DNA of 64,000 nucleotides from Caballeronia sp. (lineage in GTDB: Bacteria; Pseudomonadota; Gammaproteobacteria; Burkholderiales; Burkholderiaceae), in contig NZ_JAQGMM010000173.1 in assembly GCF_028292365.1 (NCBI RefSeq), forward strand, positions 1 through 64,000, in the 5' to 3' direction. Of this stretch, positions 18,606 to 27,900 are shown in pieces. A program made the translations under genes and the position numbers. Below the pieces are notes generated by a model that worked only from the letters and a program-made list of their open reading frames with translations, ran no database searches and was not told where the DNA came from. Within the stretch, counting starts at the first letter, position 1. Every line of letters starts with the position of its first letter.

Positions 18606-19523
18606 TTAATCAGCGTCCAAATCAGACTCGGCATCCAGCGCCAGCACGGTCACGCCCACATCTATCCGATGTGACCCGCCGCCGAGAATCATCCCGCGCA
18701 GCAGGGACACATCGCTATAGTCCCGGCCCGTCGCAAGCGTCACATGTTCGAGATCGGCGAGCACATCGTTCGTCGGATCAAGATCGATCCATCCGCTGCC
18801 GGGGCAAAACACCGACACCCACGCATGCGATGCATCTGCGCCAATCAGCTTCTCCTGCCCTGGCGCGGGATCGTTACGCAGATATCCGCTTACGTACCGT
18901 GCCGGCATCCCGAGCGCGCGCATGCATCCGATCATCACCTGTGCGAAATCCTGACAGACGCCATGGCGCATTTCAAACGCGCGATGGGCAGGCGTGTCAT
19001 ACGACGTAGCCAAAGGCTTGTACTTGAAGTCGCCATGAATCCGGTGCATCAGGTCGATCGCCCCTTCCGCCAGCGGCTTGCCCACAGGAAAACTTTTTAG
19101 TGCGTAATCCCGCAAATCCTGCCCGAGACTGATATTGGGCGACGCAAAGCAAAACTCGGTCTCAGGGCGAAACGGCGAGTGAGCGCTAAAACGCATGCCC
19201 TCCGCGACCTCGTCCCATGCCGGCGTGGTCGCCGGATCGAGCGAGGCCCATCGCGGCGTCAGTTCAACGGTCGTTTCACTGACCATCTGCAATGACCGGT
19301 GCGGTGACTCGAGCGAAAAATACAGCACGTCGTTACCGAAGGTATCCACGCGATGATTGATGTACGGCGGCTTCGGCTCAATGCTTTCGGTGTGTGAGAT
19401 CACCCGCTGCCATGCGCAGTTCTGTGGCCGGATAGTCGCGAGATGCTGAGCCGTCTCTACGTACGTTGAATAGCGATAGGTTGTCCGGTGCGAGACCCAC
19501 AACACGGTTTTCGGAATCTTCAC
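18606..19523 (-). CDS. Transglutaminase-like protein with bacterial N-terminal domain
   Basis: A 305-residue protein with the bacterial transglutaminase-like N-terminal beta domain (about 8-90; VSHRTTYRYSTYVETAQHLATIRP) and a transglutaminase-fold core. The triad is visible: Cys190 in RHGVCQDFAQVM, His233 in ADASHAWVSVF and Asp249 in GWIDLDPTND. Such enzymes form or cleave amide bonds; most in this branch are thought to act as peptidases or amide transferases on unknown peptides. No signal peptide. Its ATG overlaps the stop of the ATP-grasp/alpha-E gene by four bases, so the two are translationally coupled. Function in the island is inferred. Confidence 0.9.
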   Translation of the reverse strand: MKIPKTVLWVSHRTTYRYSTYVETAQHLATIRPQNCAWQRVISHTESIEPKPPYINHRVDTFGNDVLYFSLESPHRSLQMVSETTVELTPRWASLDPATTPAWDEVAEGMRFSAHSPFRPETEFCFASPNISLGQDLRDYALKSFPVGKPLAEGAIDLMHRIHGDFKYKPLATSYDTPAHRAFEMRHGVCQDFAQVMIGCMRALGMPARYVSGYLRNDPAPGQEKLIGADASHAWVSVFCPGSGWIDLDPTNDVLADLEHVTLATGRDYSDVSLLRGMILGGGSHRIDVGVTVLALDAESDLDAD

Positions 19524-22093
19524 GACGACACCTGCAATGCCTGCGTATTCGCGTGGCTGAAGTAACGCGCGCTGATTTCATGCGCGGCGGCGCTCACATG
19601 ATCGCCGAGCGCCTCGCAAGCCTGGATGAGTTCGCCATAGTTGCCGTCTTCGTCGGTCGTGCACAGTTGCTCGAGCCCTCGCAGCGACTTCAGCAACAGC
19701 GTCGCGTCGCTGAACGCACCGTGGTTCGTGTTGCCGGCCGCAACCGAAATCTCGTTTAGCTTCGTGCATAAGCGCGAATACACGCCGTAGAGGCCGCGCG
19801 GGTTGGTCGGCTCGACCACCAGCAGGTCAATCAGTGCGGGCACTTCGAAACGCCCCGGGTAAAGCGATCGATACGTGAGCGTGCTGTCGAACAATTGCAG
19901 CAGCAGGTCGAACCCGGCTGGCGTGGTCATCTGACCATGTTCGGCGGCCACGCGCAGGAAGGTGGTCATGGTCCATACACGTTCGATGTGCCGTCCCGCG
20001 AACACCAGCTTCCACGCTTCGTCGCGCGTCATGCGGTCGCCTTGGGCACCGCTGATGGCGAGCAGTTGTGTCGACAATGTTTCAAGCGTTCGCGTGAGCT
20101 TCACGCGGTCATAACGCTCCACGCCCGGCCCCGGCTTGAACTGCTGGATGGCGTCGCGGAAATCGTTGCGCGCGGCCAGGATCGTGCGCCAGTGATCGGT
20201 CGAAAGACGCCCGCGAATCTCGCTGCTCGCGCGCACCTGGCTCGCGAGGTTCTGGCCAATACTCGCCGCTGCGCCATTCTCGCCAATGTTGGCGACCAGC
20301 AAACGTTCGAGCCCACGCGCCGTGTGCCCCTGCAGCGGCGTGCCGGGGGGTAGCAGGCCACATTGCCACGCGAGGTCCACCATGGTCTCCAGCATGCCCT
20401 CGGAGTCGTTGCTGTCGATCGACGAGAGGATCACGCGCAGCAAGCGCACGTTGTTCTCGGCGCGCTCTCCGTATCGTCCGGCCCAGAAGAGGTTTTCTGC
20501 GGCGCGGCTCGATACAGTCCGATGCTTGCGTGCAAGGTCCGCTGGTTTGATCGGCGTGGGGAGCAGCGAGAAGCTCGAACCCGGCTTGCTCGACAGCACC
20601 CAGGTGTCGACGCTGCTGCTGCCGTATTGCATCGATACCGACGGTTGGCGCTCCGCCCCGAGCCGCGTGAATCCGCCCGGCATCACAGACCAGCCGCCAT
20701 CGATGTTCGCAATTGCATAAACGCGCAGCACCGACGGGCGTCCGGTCAACGTGTTGTCTTCATAACGCGGCGCGTGCGAACTCGGGAACAGGTTCTGGAT
20801 GGTGAACGCGTCCGGCATGGCGTCGATCCGCGTGCGCCAGCCGGCCAGCGGTTGCAGGCCGTCGCCGAAACCGCGCGGGCCGCCGCCGTTAAGTGGCAAG
20901 CCCGGCCAGGTGGGAATCACGAACGCTTTGTCCAGACGTGCCAGCACCGCTTCACGCGCCGCTTCTTCACCGCACCACCAGGTGGGTACGCTGGCGAGCT
21001 CCAGCGGCTCGTTCAGCAGCGCGCGCGAGATGGCCGGCAGGAAACCATGCAGCGCCGGCGATTCGACAAAACCCGAGCCGGGCACGTTGGACACCATGAC
21101 GTTGCCGGCCCTCATCACCTGCAACAGGCCGGGCACGCCGATGGTCGAATCAGCGCGCAATTCGACCGGATCGCAGAATGCATCGTCGAGGCGACGCATC
21201 AATACATGAACCCGTTCCAGTCCGGCGAATGTCTTGAGGAACAACATGTCGTCGCGTACGGTCAGGTCCTTGCCTTCGACCAGCGTGACGCCGAGATAGC
21301 GAGCAAGGAACGCATGCTCGAAGAAGGTTTCGCTGAAAGGGCCGGGGGTCAGCAGCGCGATGTGCGGCGAGCCTTCGCCCGACATCATCGCCCGGCCGCC
21401 CTGGACCAATGCTGCGATCAGTTGCGAGTAGAACGGAGCGAGCCTTTGAACTTTCATCGACCGGAACGGCTCGGCGAATACATCCGAGACGATCAACCGG
21501 TTTTCCAGCGCATAACCGAGTCCGGAGGGCGCTTCCGTCCGGTGCGCCATCACGGTCCATGCGCCGTTGGGGGCACGCGTCAGGTCCACCGCAACAAGCT
21601 GCAGGTACTGCGCGCCGGGCGGCACGAAGCCCTTCACCGAGCGTAGATACCCTGGATGTCCGAACACGAGCGCGGGCGGCAGCAGACCATCATGCAGCAG
21701 CGTCTGCGGCCCGTAGATATCGGCGACTATGGCGTTCAGCAACTTCGCGCGCTGTGTCACCGCGCGCTCGATCACCGACCACTCGCCTTCTTCGATAAGA
21801 AACGGCAGCAGGTCCAGCGCCCACGGACGAGGCTCGCCCTTGTCCGCATAGACGTTGTAGCTGATGTCGTTGTCGCGGACCTGCTGTGCGATGGACGCGG
21901 TTGCCCGGTCGAGGCCGGCTATGCCGTCGTCGCCGAGCAGCTCGAAGAATTGCCGCCAGGGCGCGCGCAACTGGCCCGACGCGTCGCGCAGTTCGTCCCA
22001 ATGGCCCTCCCGGACCGGTACCGCGCGAAGGCGTGACGACACACTCGCGCGGTTCGTGATTGCTTCAAATGGAAGCGTGGATTGGAAGGCCAA
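19520..22093 (-). CDS. Circularly permuted ATP-grasp plus alpha-E domain fusion
   Basis: An 857-residue protein joining two domains that are separate proteins in many bacteria. Residues about 70-480 form the circularly permuted type-2 ATP-grasp amidoligase domain (GYLRSVKGFVPPGAQYLQL, NVPGSGFVESPALHGFLP, VPTWWCGEEAAREAVLARLD). Residues about 520-850 form the helical alpha-E domain (SSRAAENLFWAGRYGERAENNVRLLRVI). ATP-grasp domains of this type are predicted to ligate amino acids or peptides; no product is known to me. The start at 22093 is a TTG with no obvious ribosome site, and a GTG further in is possible. It lies between two transglutaminase-like genes. Confidence 0.9.
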   Translation of the reverse strand: MAFQSTLPFEAITNRASVSSRLRAVPVREGHWDELRDASGQLRAPWRQFFELLGDDGIAGLDRATASIAQQVRDNDISYNVYADKGEPRPWALDLLPFLIEEGEWSVIERAVTQRAKLLNAIVADIYGPQTLLHDGLLPPALVFGHPGYLRSVKGFVPPGAQYLQLVAVDLTRAPNGAWTVMAHRTEAPSGLGYALENRLIVSDVFAEPFRSMKVQRLAPFYSQLIAALVQGGRAMMSGEGSPHIALLTPGPFSETFFEHAFLARYLGVTLVEGKDLTVRDDMLFLKTFAGLERVHVLMRRLDDAFCDPVELRADSTIGVPGLLQVMRAGNVMVSNVPGSGFVESPALHGFLPAISRALLNEPLELASVPTWWCGEEAAREAVLARLDKAFVIPTWPGLPLNGGGPRGFGDGLQPLAGWRTRIDAMPDAFTIQNLFPSSHAPRYEDNTLTGRPSVLRVYAIANIDGGWSVMPGGFTRLGAERQPSVSMQYGSSSVDTWVLSSKPGSSFSLLPTPIKPADLARKHRTVSSRAAENLFWAGRYGERAENNVRLLRVILSSIDSNDSEGMLETMVDLAWQCGLLPPGTPLQGHTARGLERLLVANIGENGAAASIGQNLASQVRASSEIRGRLSTDHWRTILAARNDFRDAIQQFKPGPGVERYDRVKLTRTLETLSTQLLAISGAQGDRMTRDEAWKLVFAGRHIERVWTMTTFLRVAAEHGQMTTPAGFDLLLQLFDSTLTYRSLYPGRFEVPALIDLLVVEPTNPRGLYGVYSRLCTKLNEISVAAGNTNHGAFSDATLLLKSLRGLEQLCTTDEDGNYGELIQACEALGDHVSAAAHEISARYFSHANTQALQVSS

Positions 22094-22117
22094 ATTGAGC
22101 AGTTATCGTTGATGAGG

Positions 22118-25100
22118 CTACCGTCGGCGCAAATCGAGCGTGAAAGGAAACTCCAGGCTGCGTTTCGGTTCTTCCACGACCATCCGTCCAGGCGTATGGC
22201 CGATTCTGAAAAAGCGCGCGCGCCGCCGGCTTTCCGCCTCGTATGCGTTGACCGGATAGGTCACGTAATTGCGGCCACCCGGATGGGCTACATGATACCG
22301 GCATCCGCCTATGGACCGGTTGCTCCAGGTGTCAACTATGTCAAAGGTGAGCGGTGCATCCACGCCAATCGACGGATGCAGCGCCGTCGGCTGCGACCAT
22401 GCCCGAAAGCGCACGCCGGCCACATGCTCGCTCACCCGCCCGGTGGGTTGCAACGGCAATGGCACGCCGTTGACCGTCACCACATGGCGGTTGTCGTTGA
22501 GCCCAAGCACCCGCACTTCCATCCGTTCCACCGACGAATCCACGTAGCGCACCGTCCCGCCCGGCGACCCCTGCTCGCCCATCACATGCCACGGCTCCAG
22601 CGCGCTGCGCACCGTCAGTTCAATGCCGTTCGTCTGGACCGCGCCCACCAGCGGGAAACGGAACTCGAAATGCGGCGCGAACCACGCGGTATCGAACGCA
22701 TAACCGGCTTCATTGAGGTCCGCGATGACGTCGTGGAAATCCATTTCGATGAACGTGCCGAGCAGGAAACGGTCATGCAGTTCCGTGCCCCAGCGCGTGA
22801 GGCGCGTGGTGTAGGGCTTGTCCCAGAACCGCGCGACCAGCGCCCGCAACAGCAATTGCTGGACGAGGCTCATACGCGCGTGCGGCGGCATTTCGAAGCC
22901 CCGAAGTTCAAGCAGGCCGAGGCGGCCGGTCGGGCCATCGGGGGAATACAGCTTGTCGATGCAGAATTCCGCGCGGTGCGTGTTGCCCGTCACATCGATC
23001 AGCAGGTTGCGCAATGTCCGGTCGATCAGCCACGGCGGCAGCAACGCGCTATCGCGCCCGCCCAGGCGTTCCAGTTGATGCTCGATCTCCTTGAACGCGA
23101 TCTCCAGCTCGTAGAGCTGGTCGTTGCGCGCTTCATCAACACGCGGCGCCTGGCTCGTGGGTCCGAGGAACAATCCCGAGAACAGGTACGACATCGACGG
23201 ATGGTTGATGAAGTACGCAATCAGGCTTGCAAGCAGGTCGGGACGCCGCAGGAACGGGCTGTCGGCAGGCGTCGCGCCGCCAAGCACGAAGTGATTGCCG
23301 CCGCCCGTGCCGGTGTGCCGGCCGTCGGTCATGAACTTCTCGGTGCTGAGATAGCTTTCGTGCGCCGACTGATACAGGAACTCGGTGTGATCGACGAGTT
23401 GATCCCAACTCGACGCCGGATGAATGTTCACCTCGATCACGCCCGGGTCCGGCGTCACTTGCAGCATCTTGAGACGGGCATCGCGTGGCGGTGGATAACC
23501 TTCGATCACCACCTTCATGCGCAGATCAGCTGCGGTTGCTTCGATAGCCGCGAGCAGGTCGAGGTAGTCATCGAGTTCGGTCAGCGGCGGCATGAACACA
23601 TGCAGCAGGCTCTTGCCGCTTCCAAACGATTTCGCTTCAACGTCCGGTCCTGCCGCACGCGCCGGATCTCGGGCTTCAACGCATAGTGCCGTACGCCTGA
23701 TCCACGACGCGGACTCGCCGCGTGACGGCTCGCGGGTTGAGGTTGTGGGCCGTTGCCCCGTGCTCGCTGTTGCCGCTGTTCCCGCTTCCAAACCCTCGCC
23801 CTTTCTTCCTTCGATACTCTCGCCAGGAACCGCGCCGCCGCGATATTGCATGCGCAATTCCATCGCCTGGCGCAACGGCGCCGGCGGTCCGAACGGGTCG
23901 TGTGGATGTTGATGCGGATAATCTCCCGCACTCACCCACGGCAGCGATTCAAGGGGTAGCCGATACCCCATCGGCGAGTCGCCGGGAATCAGGTACATGC
24001 GGCCATCGCGGAAAAACCAGGGGCCGCTGACCCATGTTGGCGCTTGCATGGGAACATCGCGCTCGCGCGCAATAGGCAGCACATAGCCCGTTACCTGCGA
24101 CAAGCCTGCGTCGAACACACGACGCAAGCGCATGCGTTCCATCTCGTCATCGAGTTCAGATTCGAACGGGTCCACGTTCACCGGCAAGCGGCGTTCACGC
24201 CACAGGTAATAGAACGTGTCTTCGTAACCGGGCTGGATATACGCAGGATCAAGCGAGACCTTGTCCGCCAGATGTTCGATAAACCGCCGTGCATCTTCTG
24301 CTGTGTACTGGCCGGGATCGCGCTCATCGGCAAAGAGCTTCGGGTCTTCCCAGATCAGCTCGCCATCCGCGCGCCAGAACAGCGACATGGCCCAGCGCGG
24401 CAACTGCTCGCCCGGATACCACTTGCCTTGACCGAGATGCAGGAAGCCGCCCACGCCATAACGCGCACGCAACTTGTCCATCAGCGAGACGGCATAACCA
24501 CGCTTCGTCGGACCCAGTGCGTCGGTGTTCCATTCCGCTGCATCGCGGTCGCTCACGGCGACGAACGTGGGCTCGCCGCCCATCGTCAGGCGCACGTCCA
24601 TGTCGGTCAGTTGCTGGTCGACCTGCGCGCCCATCTTCTGAACCGCGGTCCACACTTCTTCCGTGTACGGTTTCGTCACGCGTGGCGTTTCGAGCACCCG
24701 CTGCACCTGCATGATGTGCTCGAACTCGACTTCGCTTTCATCGACAGCGCCAAAGATCGGCGCGGCGCTCCCAGGCTCAGGCGTACAGGCGACGGGGATA
24801 TGCCCCTCGCCGGCCAGCAGCCCGGAGGTCGGGTCGAGTCCGATCCAGCCCGCGCCGGGCAGGAAGACCTCGCACCACGCGTGCAGGTCAGTGAAGTCGA
24901 CTTCGGTGCCACTCGGGCCATCGAGGGACTTCTGGTCGGGGGCAAGCTGGATCAGGTAACCCGACACGAAACGCGCGGCCAGCCCGAGCTGACGCAAGGT
25001 TTCGACAAGCAACCAGCCTGTGTCGCGACATGATCCCAACGCTTTGTCGAGCGTCTCCTCCGGCGTCTGAACGCCGGGTTCCATGCGAATCACGTAGCCA

Positions 25101-25567
25101 ATGTCCTGCTGCAGCCGCTGGTTCAACGCGACCAGGAAATCGGCCGTGGTTTGAGGCGTTTTGTCGATGCTCTCGACTAATTTGGCCAGCAGCGGCGTTG
25201 CTTCGCGCTTGATCAAATACGGCGCAAGTTCAGCCGCGAGTTCGGGTTCGTACGCGAACGGGAATTTCTCGGCGTAGGGCTCGAGAAAGAAGTCGAAGGG
25301 GTTGTACACCGCCATCTCGGCGACCAGGTCGACTGTGATCTTGAATTCCCGCGTTTTCTCGGGGAACACAAGCCGCGCCTGATAGTTCGCGAACGCGTCC
25401 TGCTGCCAGTTGATGAAGTGTTCGGCTGGCTCGACCCGCATCGAATAGGAAATGATCGGCGTACGGCAATGCGGCGCGGGCCGCAGGCGCACGACCTGCG
25501 GTGAAAGGCCGACGAGGCGGTCATAACGGTAGTGCGTGACATGGTTCAACGCGACACGGATTGACAC
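22118..25567 (-). CDS. Large transglutaminase-like protein with DUF2126 region
   Basis: A 1149-residue protein. The bacterial transglutaminase-like N-terminal domain (SIRVALNHVTHYRYDRLVGLSPQVVRLRP) precedes a core with Cys180 in LGSCRDTGWLL, His229 in FTDLHAWCEVF and Asp245 in GWIGLDPTSG. The remaining 850 residues are the DUF2126 region (MGGEPTFVAVSDRD, LGQGKWYPGEQLPRWA, TGGGNHFVLGGATPADSPFLRRPDLL), which has been linked to glutamine-synthetase/ATP-grasp-like amidoligases. A low-complexity Ser/Thr/Arg linker lies around 570-640. The GTG at 25567 has AGGAG seven bases upstream, better than the TTG at 25594. First gene of its operon. Confidence 0.9.
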   Translation of the reverse strand: MSIRVALNHVTHYRYDRLVGLSPQVVRLRPAPHCRTPIISYSMRVEPAEHFINWQQDAFANYQARLVFPEKTREFKITVDLVAEMAVYNPFDFFLEPYAEKFPFAYEPELAAELAPYLIKREATPLLAKLVESIDKTPQTTADFLVALNQRLQQDIGYVIRMEPGVQTPEETLDKALGSCRDTGWLLVETLRQLGLAARFVSGYLIQLAPDQKSLDGPSGTEVDFTDLHAWCEVFLPGAGWIGLDPTSGLLAGEGHIPVACTPEPGSAAPIFGAVDESEVEFEHIMQVQRVLETPRVTKPYTEEVWTAVQKMGAQVDQQLTDMDVRLTMGGEPTFVAVSDRDAAEWNTDALGPTKRGYAVSLMDKLRARYGVGGFLHLGQGKWYPGEQLPRWAMSLFWRADGELIWEDPKLFADERDPGQYTAEDARRFIEHLADKVSLDPAYIQPGYEDTFYYLWRERRLPVNVDPFESELDDEMERMRLRRVFDAGLSQVTGYVLPIARERDVPMQAPTWVSGPWFFRDGRMYLIPGDSPMGYRLPLESLPWVSAGDYPHQHPHDPFGPPAPLRQAMELRMQYRGGAVPGESIEGRKGEGLEAGTAATASTGQRPTTSTREPSRGESASWIRRTALCVEARDPARAAGPDVEAKSFGSGKSLLHVFMPPLTELDDYLDLLAAIEATAADLRMKVVIEGYPPPRDARLKMLQVTPDPGVIEVNIHPASSWDQLVDHTEFLYQSAHESYLSTEKFMTDGRHTGTGGGNHFVLGGATPADSPFLRRPDLLASLIAYFINHPSMSYLFSGLFLGPTSQAPRVDEARNDQLYELEIAFKEIEHQLERLGGRDSALLPPWLIDRTLRNLLIDVTGNTHRAEFCIDKLYSPDGPTGRLGLLELRGFEMPPHARMSLVQQLLLRALVARFWDKPYTTRLTRWGTELHDRFLLGTFIEMDFHDVIADLNEAGYAFDTAWFAPHFEFRFPLVGAVQTNGIELTVRSALEPWHVMGEQGSPGGTVRYVDSSVERMEVRVLGLNDNRHVVTVNGVPLPLQPTGRVSEHVAGVRFRAWSQPTALHPSIGVDAPLTFDIVDTWSNRSIGGCRYHVAHPGGRNYVTYPVNAYEAESRRRARFFRIGHTPGRMVVEEPKRSLEFPFTLDLRRR

Positions 25568-25838
25568 ACCTGACTCCTGGACGAATTTTGGCAATCTTCA
25601 AAAGCAAACTCCATGCCGTTTGGCCGAACGCACCATCGGGCAAGGCTGCGGGGAACTTCCATGCACGCAATACTGCGGTTAAGCCATTTCAAATGTCCGT
25701 TGATGCACCAAACTAGCGCGCAAAACGCCCTTTGCGTCTGGGCCAGACCGTTCCTGCGGCGGCACGTGGCTTGCTTGATAGGCACCATCGAGCCGGCATC
25801 ACGCCACCACGCCCTATATTCCAGCCTATCTCTTCAAT
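25568..25838. promoter_or_regulatory. Divergent promoter region of the transglutaminase island
   Basis: A 271-bp gap separates the divergent starts of the large transglutaminase-like gene and the metallopeptidase gene, so promoters for both arms must lie here. ORFs that cross it (25546-25788 minus, 25613-25933 plus) are shadows of this region without motifs. I see no convincing dyad or sigma site. Confidence 0.45.
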
Positions 25839-26987
25839 ATGAAAACATTCCATTGCGGCCGTTGCCAGCATCACGTTTTTTTCGAGAACGTGAAATGCGA
25901 ATCCTGCGCGGCATTGCTGGGCTTCGTACCTGAATTGTCGGAAGTTTGCGCGTTCGAACCGGCCGGCGACACGACAAATAACCCGGCGGGTAACACGCTA
26001 TGGCGCGCCCTGAATCCATCGGCTAATGGCGCGCAGTTTCGGCAGTGCAATAACTACGCGCTGGAGAATGTCTGCAACTGGATGATCCCGGCCGACTCGC
26101 CGGACGTGTTATGCCCGGCGTGCAGCCTGACGCAGACCATCCCCAATCTCACTCAGCCAAACAACCGGGTCTACTGGTACAAGCTGGAGACGGCCAAGCG
26201 GCGCTTGCTGTTTGCGCTCTCGTCACTCGGCCTGAACACGGACTCGCGGCGGACCAATCCCGAAGCCGGTTTGCAGTTCGAGTTTCTTGAAGACGGCAAC
26301 ATGGGGGCGAAGGTCCTGACCGGTCACGACAACGGCCTCATCACGATGAACATAGCCGAGGCCGATGACGCCCTGCGCGAACGCATGCGCTCGGATATGC
26401 ATGAGCCGTACCGCACCCTGCTCGGGCACTTCCGGCATGAGATAGGCCACTATTATTTCGATCGACTCGTGGCGAATACACCGTGGGAAGAGCCGTTTCG
26501 CGAGATGTTCGGCGATGAGCGGGTCGACTACGCCCAGTCACTGCAGGCGCATTACGACAACGGACCGCCCGCCGACTGGGACCAGTCCTATGTGAGCGCG
26601 TACGCCACCACGCATCCGTGGGAAGACTGGGCCGAGACGTGGGCACATTACCTGCATATCGTCGATACGGTGGACACCGCTGCGGCCTGCGGATTCAAAC
26701 TCGATCCGAAGTCCGACAACGAACCGTCGCTCACCGAGATCGAGCCGGTCGAGAACACCAGCTTCGATGAGCTCATGAAGCAATGGTTTCCGCTCATGTA
26801 TGCATTGAACAGCTTGAACCGAAGCCTGGGACTAGCCGATGCGTACCCGTTCACGCTCTCGCCGAAGGTCGTCGCCAAGCTGCGTTTCGTGCATAAGGTG
26901 ATTGCGAGCGTGGGTGCTCGGCAGCAGGTGAAGGATGACGTTCAGCAGGAAACCAGGCAAGACCAGCCGGCGGCGGCAGCCGGTTGA
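25839..26987 (+). CDS. Zinc-ribbon metallopeptidase-like protein
   Basis: A 382-residue protein with an N-terminal zinc ribbon (Cys6, Cys9, Cys20 and Cys23 in CGRC...CESC), a second cysteine cluster (CNNYALENVCNW ... VLCPACS) and a metallopeptidase core with the HExxH zinc motif in RHEIGHYYFDRL. A further likely ligand region is DWAETWAHYLHI. This matches the putative zinc-binding metallopeptidase family often found beside transglutaminase and alpha-E genes. Cytoplasmic by lack of a signal. It is divergent from the large transglutaminase gene and 85 bp before the third one. No ribosome binding site is obvious before the ATG. It may process the island's peptide; inference. Confidence 0.87.
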   Translation: MKTFHCGRCQHHVFFENVKCESCAALLGFVPELSEVCAFEPAGDTTNNPAGNTLWRALNPSANGAQFRQCNNYALENVCNWMIPADSPDVLCPACSLTQTIPNLTQPNNRVYWYKLETAKRRLLFALSSLGLNTDSRRTNPEAGLQFEFLEDGNMGAKVLTGHDNGLITMNIAEADDALRERMRSDMHEPYRTLLGHFRHEIGHYYFDRLVANTPWEEPFREMFGDERVDYAQSLQAHYDNGPPADWDQSYVSAYATTHPWEDWAETWAHYLHIVDTVDTAAACGFKLDPKSDNEPSLTEIEPVENTSFDELMKQWFPLMYALNSLNRSLGLADAYPFTLSPKVVAKLRFVHKVIASVGARQQVKDDVQQETRQDQPAAAAG

Positions 26988-27072
26988 TCATGGCTTAATC
27001 AGGAGTTCGATGTATTTGACTCCTGCCGTTCACGCCTCAACCCAAGCGCCCCAACCTAAAAAGGTCAGTCCG

Positions 27073-27876
27073 ATGAAGCTCCGCGTTGGTTACGAACTGG
27101 TCTATGAATGCGTGCAGCCGACACCGATGCTGCTGATGTTGAACATGCACGCGTCGCGTGCGCAGAGCATCCTTGTCCCGGACATCCTGAGGGTCAACCC
27201 GCCGGTGCCCTACTCGCAGTATCACGATTCATTCGGCAATCTGTGCAGCCGGCTGGTTGCACCGCAAGGCTGGCTCACGCTGTCCACTGAGGGATTGATC
27301 GACGTGCCGCCTTATCCGGAGTTGCCGGAGCCAAACGGTTATCAGCATGCCGTTGAAGAGCTGCCCGACGAGTGCATGCAGTTCCTCCTCGGCAGCCGCT
27401 ACTGCGAGACCGACCTTCTGTCCGATGCCGCCTGGCAGATGTTCGGCCATACGCCGCTCGGACGTGCCCGGGTGCAGGCCATTTGCGATTTTGTTCATCG
27501 GCACATTCGCTTTGACTATAACTGCGCGCGTCCGACCAAGACGGCGTTCGAAGCGTATCGGGAAGGTGTGGGCGTGTGCCGGGACTTTGCGCATCTCGCG
27601 GTCGCGTTATGCCGCGCGATGAATATTCCGGCACGCTACTGCACGGGGTATATCAGCGATATCGGTCTGCCGCCGCCCTACGCACCCATGGATTTCTGCG
27701 CCTGGATCGAGGTGTACCTGGGCAATACGTGGCAGACATTCGATCCGCGCAACAATGCGCCGCGCACCGGACGTGTGTTGATGGCTCGAGGCCGCGACGC
27801 CGCCGATGTCGCATTGAGCAACACCTTCGGAACGACCACGCTGGTCAGGTTCAGCGTGGTCTGCGAGCCTCAGTGA
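27073..27876 (+). CDS. Third transglutaminase-like protein, triad His replaced by Cys
   Basis: A 267-residue transglutaminase-fold protein. The start at 27073 (MKLRVGYELVYECVQPTPMLL) is preferred to 26935 because AAAGGT lies upstream and the earlier part overlaps the metallopeptidase gene. The catalytic cysteine is Cys169 in GVGVCRDFAHLAVAL and the aspartate is Asp224 in WQTFDPRNN, but the position of the triad histidine reads MDFCAWIEVYL, giving Cys209 where the two neighbours have SHAW or LHAW. It may therefore be inactive, use other chemistry or serve as a binding partner. It shares the plus-strand arm with the metallopeptidase. Confidence 0.88.
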   Translation: MKLRVGYELVYECVQPTPMLLMLNMHASRAQSILVPDILRVNPPVPYSQYHDSFGNLCSRLVAPQGWLTLSTEGLIDVPPYPELPEPNGYQHAVEELPDECMQFLLGSRYCETDLLSDAAWQMFGHTPLGRARVQAICDFVHRHIRFDYNCARPTKTAFEAYREGVGVCRDFAHLAVALCRAMNIPARYCTGYISDIGLPPPYAPMDFCAWIEVYLGNTWQTFDPRNNAPRTGRVLMARGRDAADVALSNTFGTTTLVRFSVVCEPQ

Positions 27877-27900
27877 TCTGCGTTAGTTATTCAACCAAAC

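Noticed and set aside
20363-21646. 427-residue plus-strand ORF antisense to the ATP-grasp/alpha-E gene
   Set aside because: Shadow frame with the same composition bias and no recognisable domain.
22082-23686. 534-residue plus-strand ORF antisense to the DUF2126 gene
   Set aside because: Arg/His/Gln-rich composition, no motifs, no ribosome site; shadow of the opposite coding strand.
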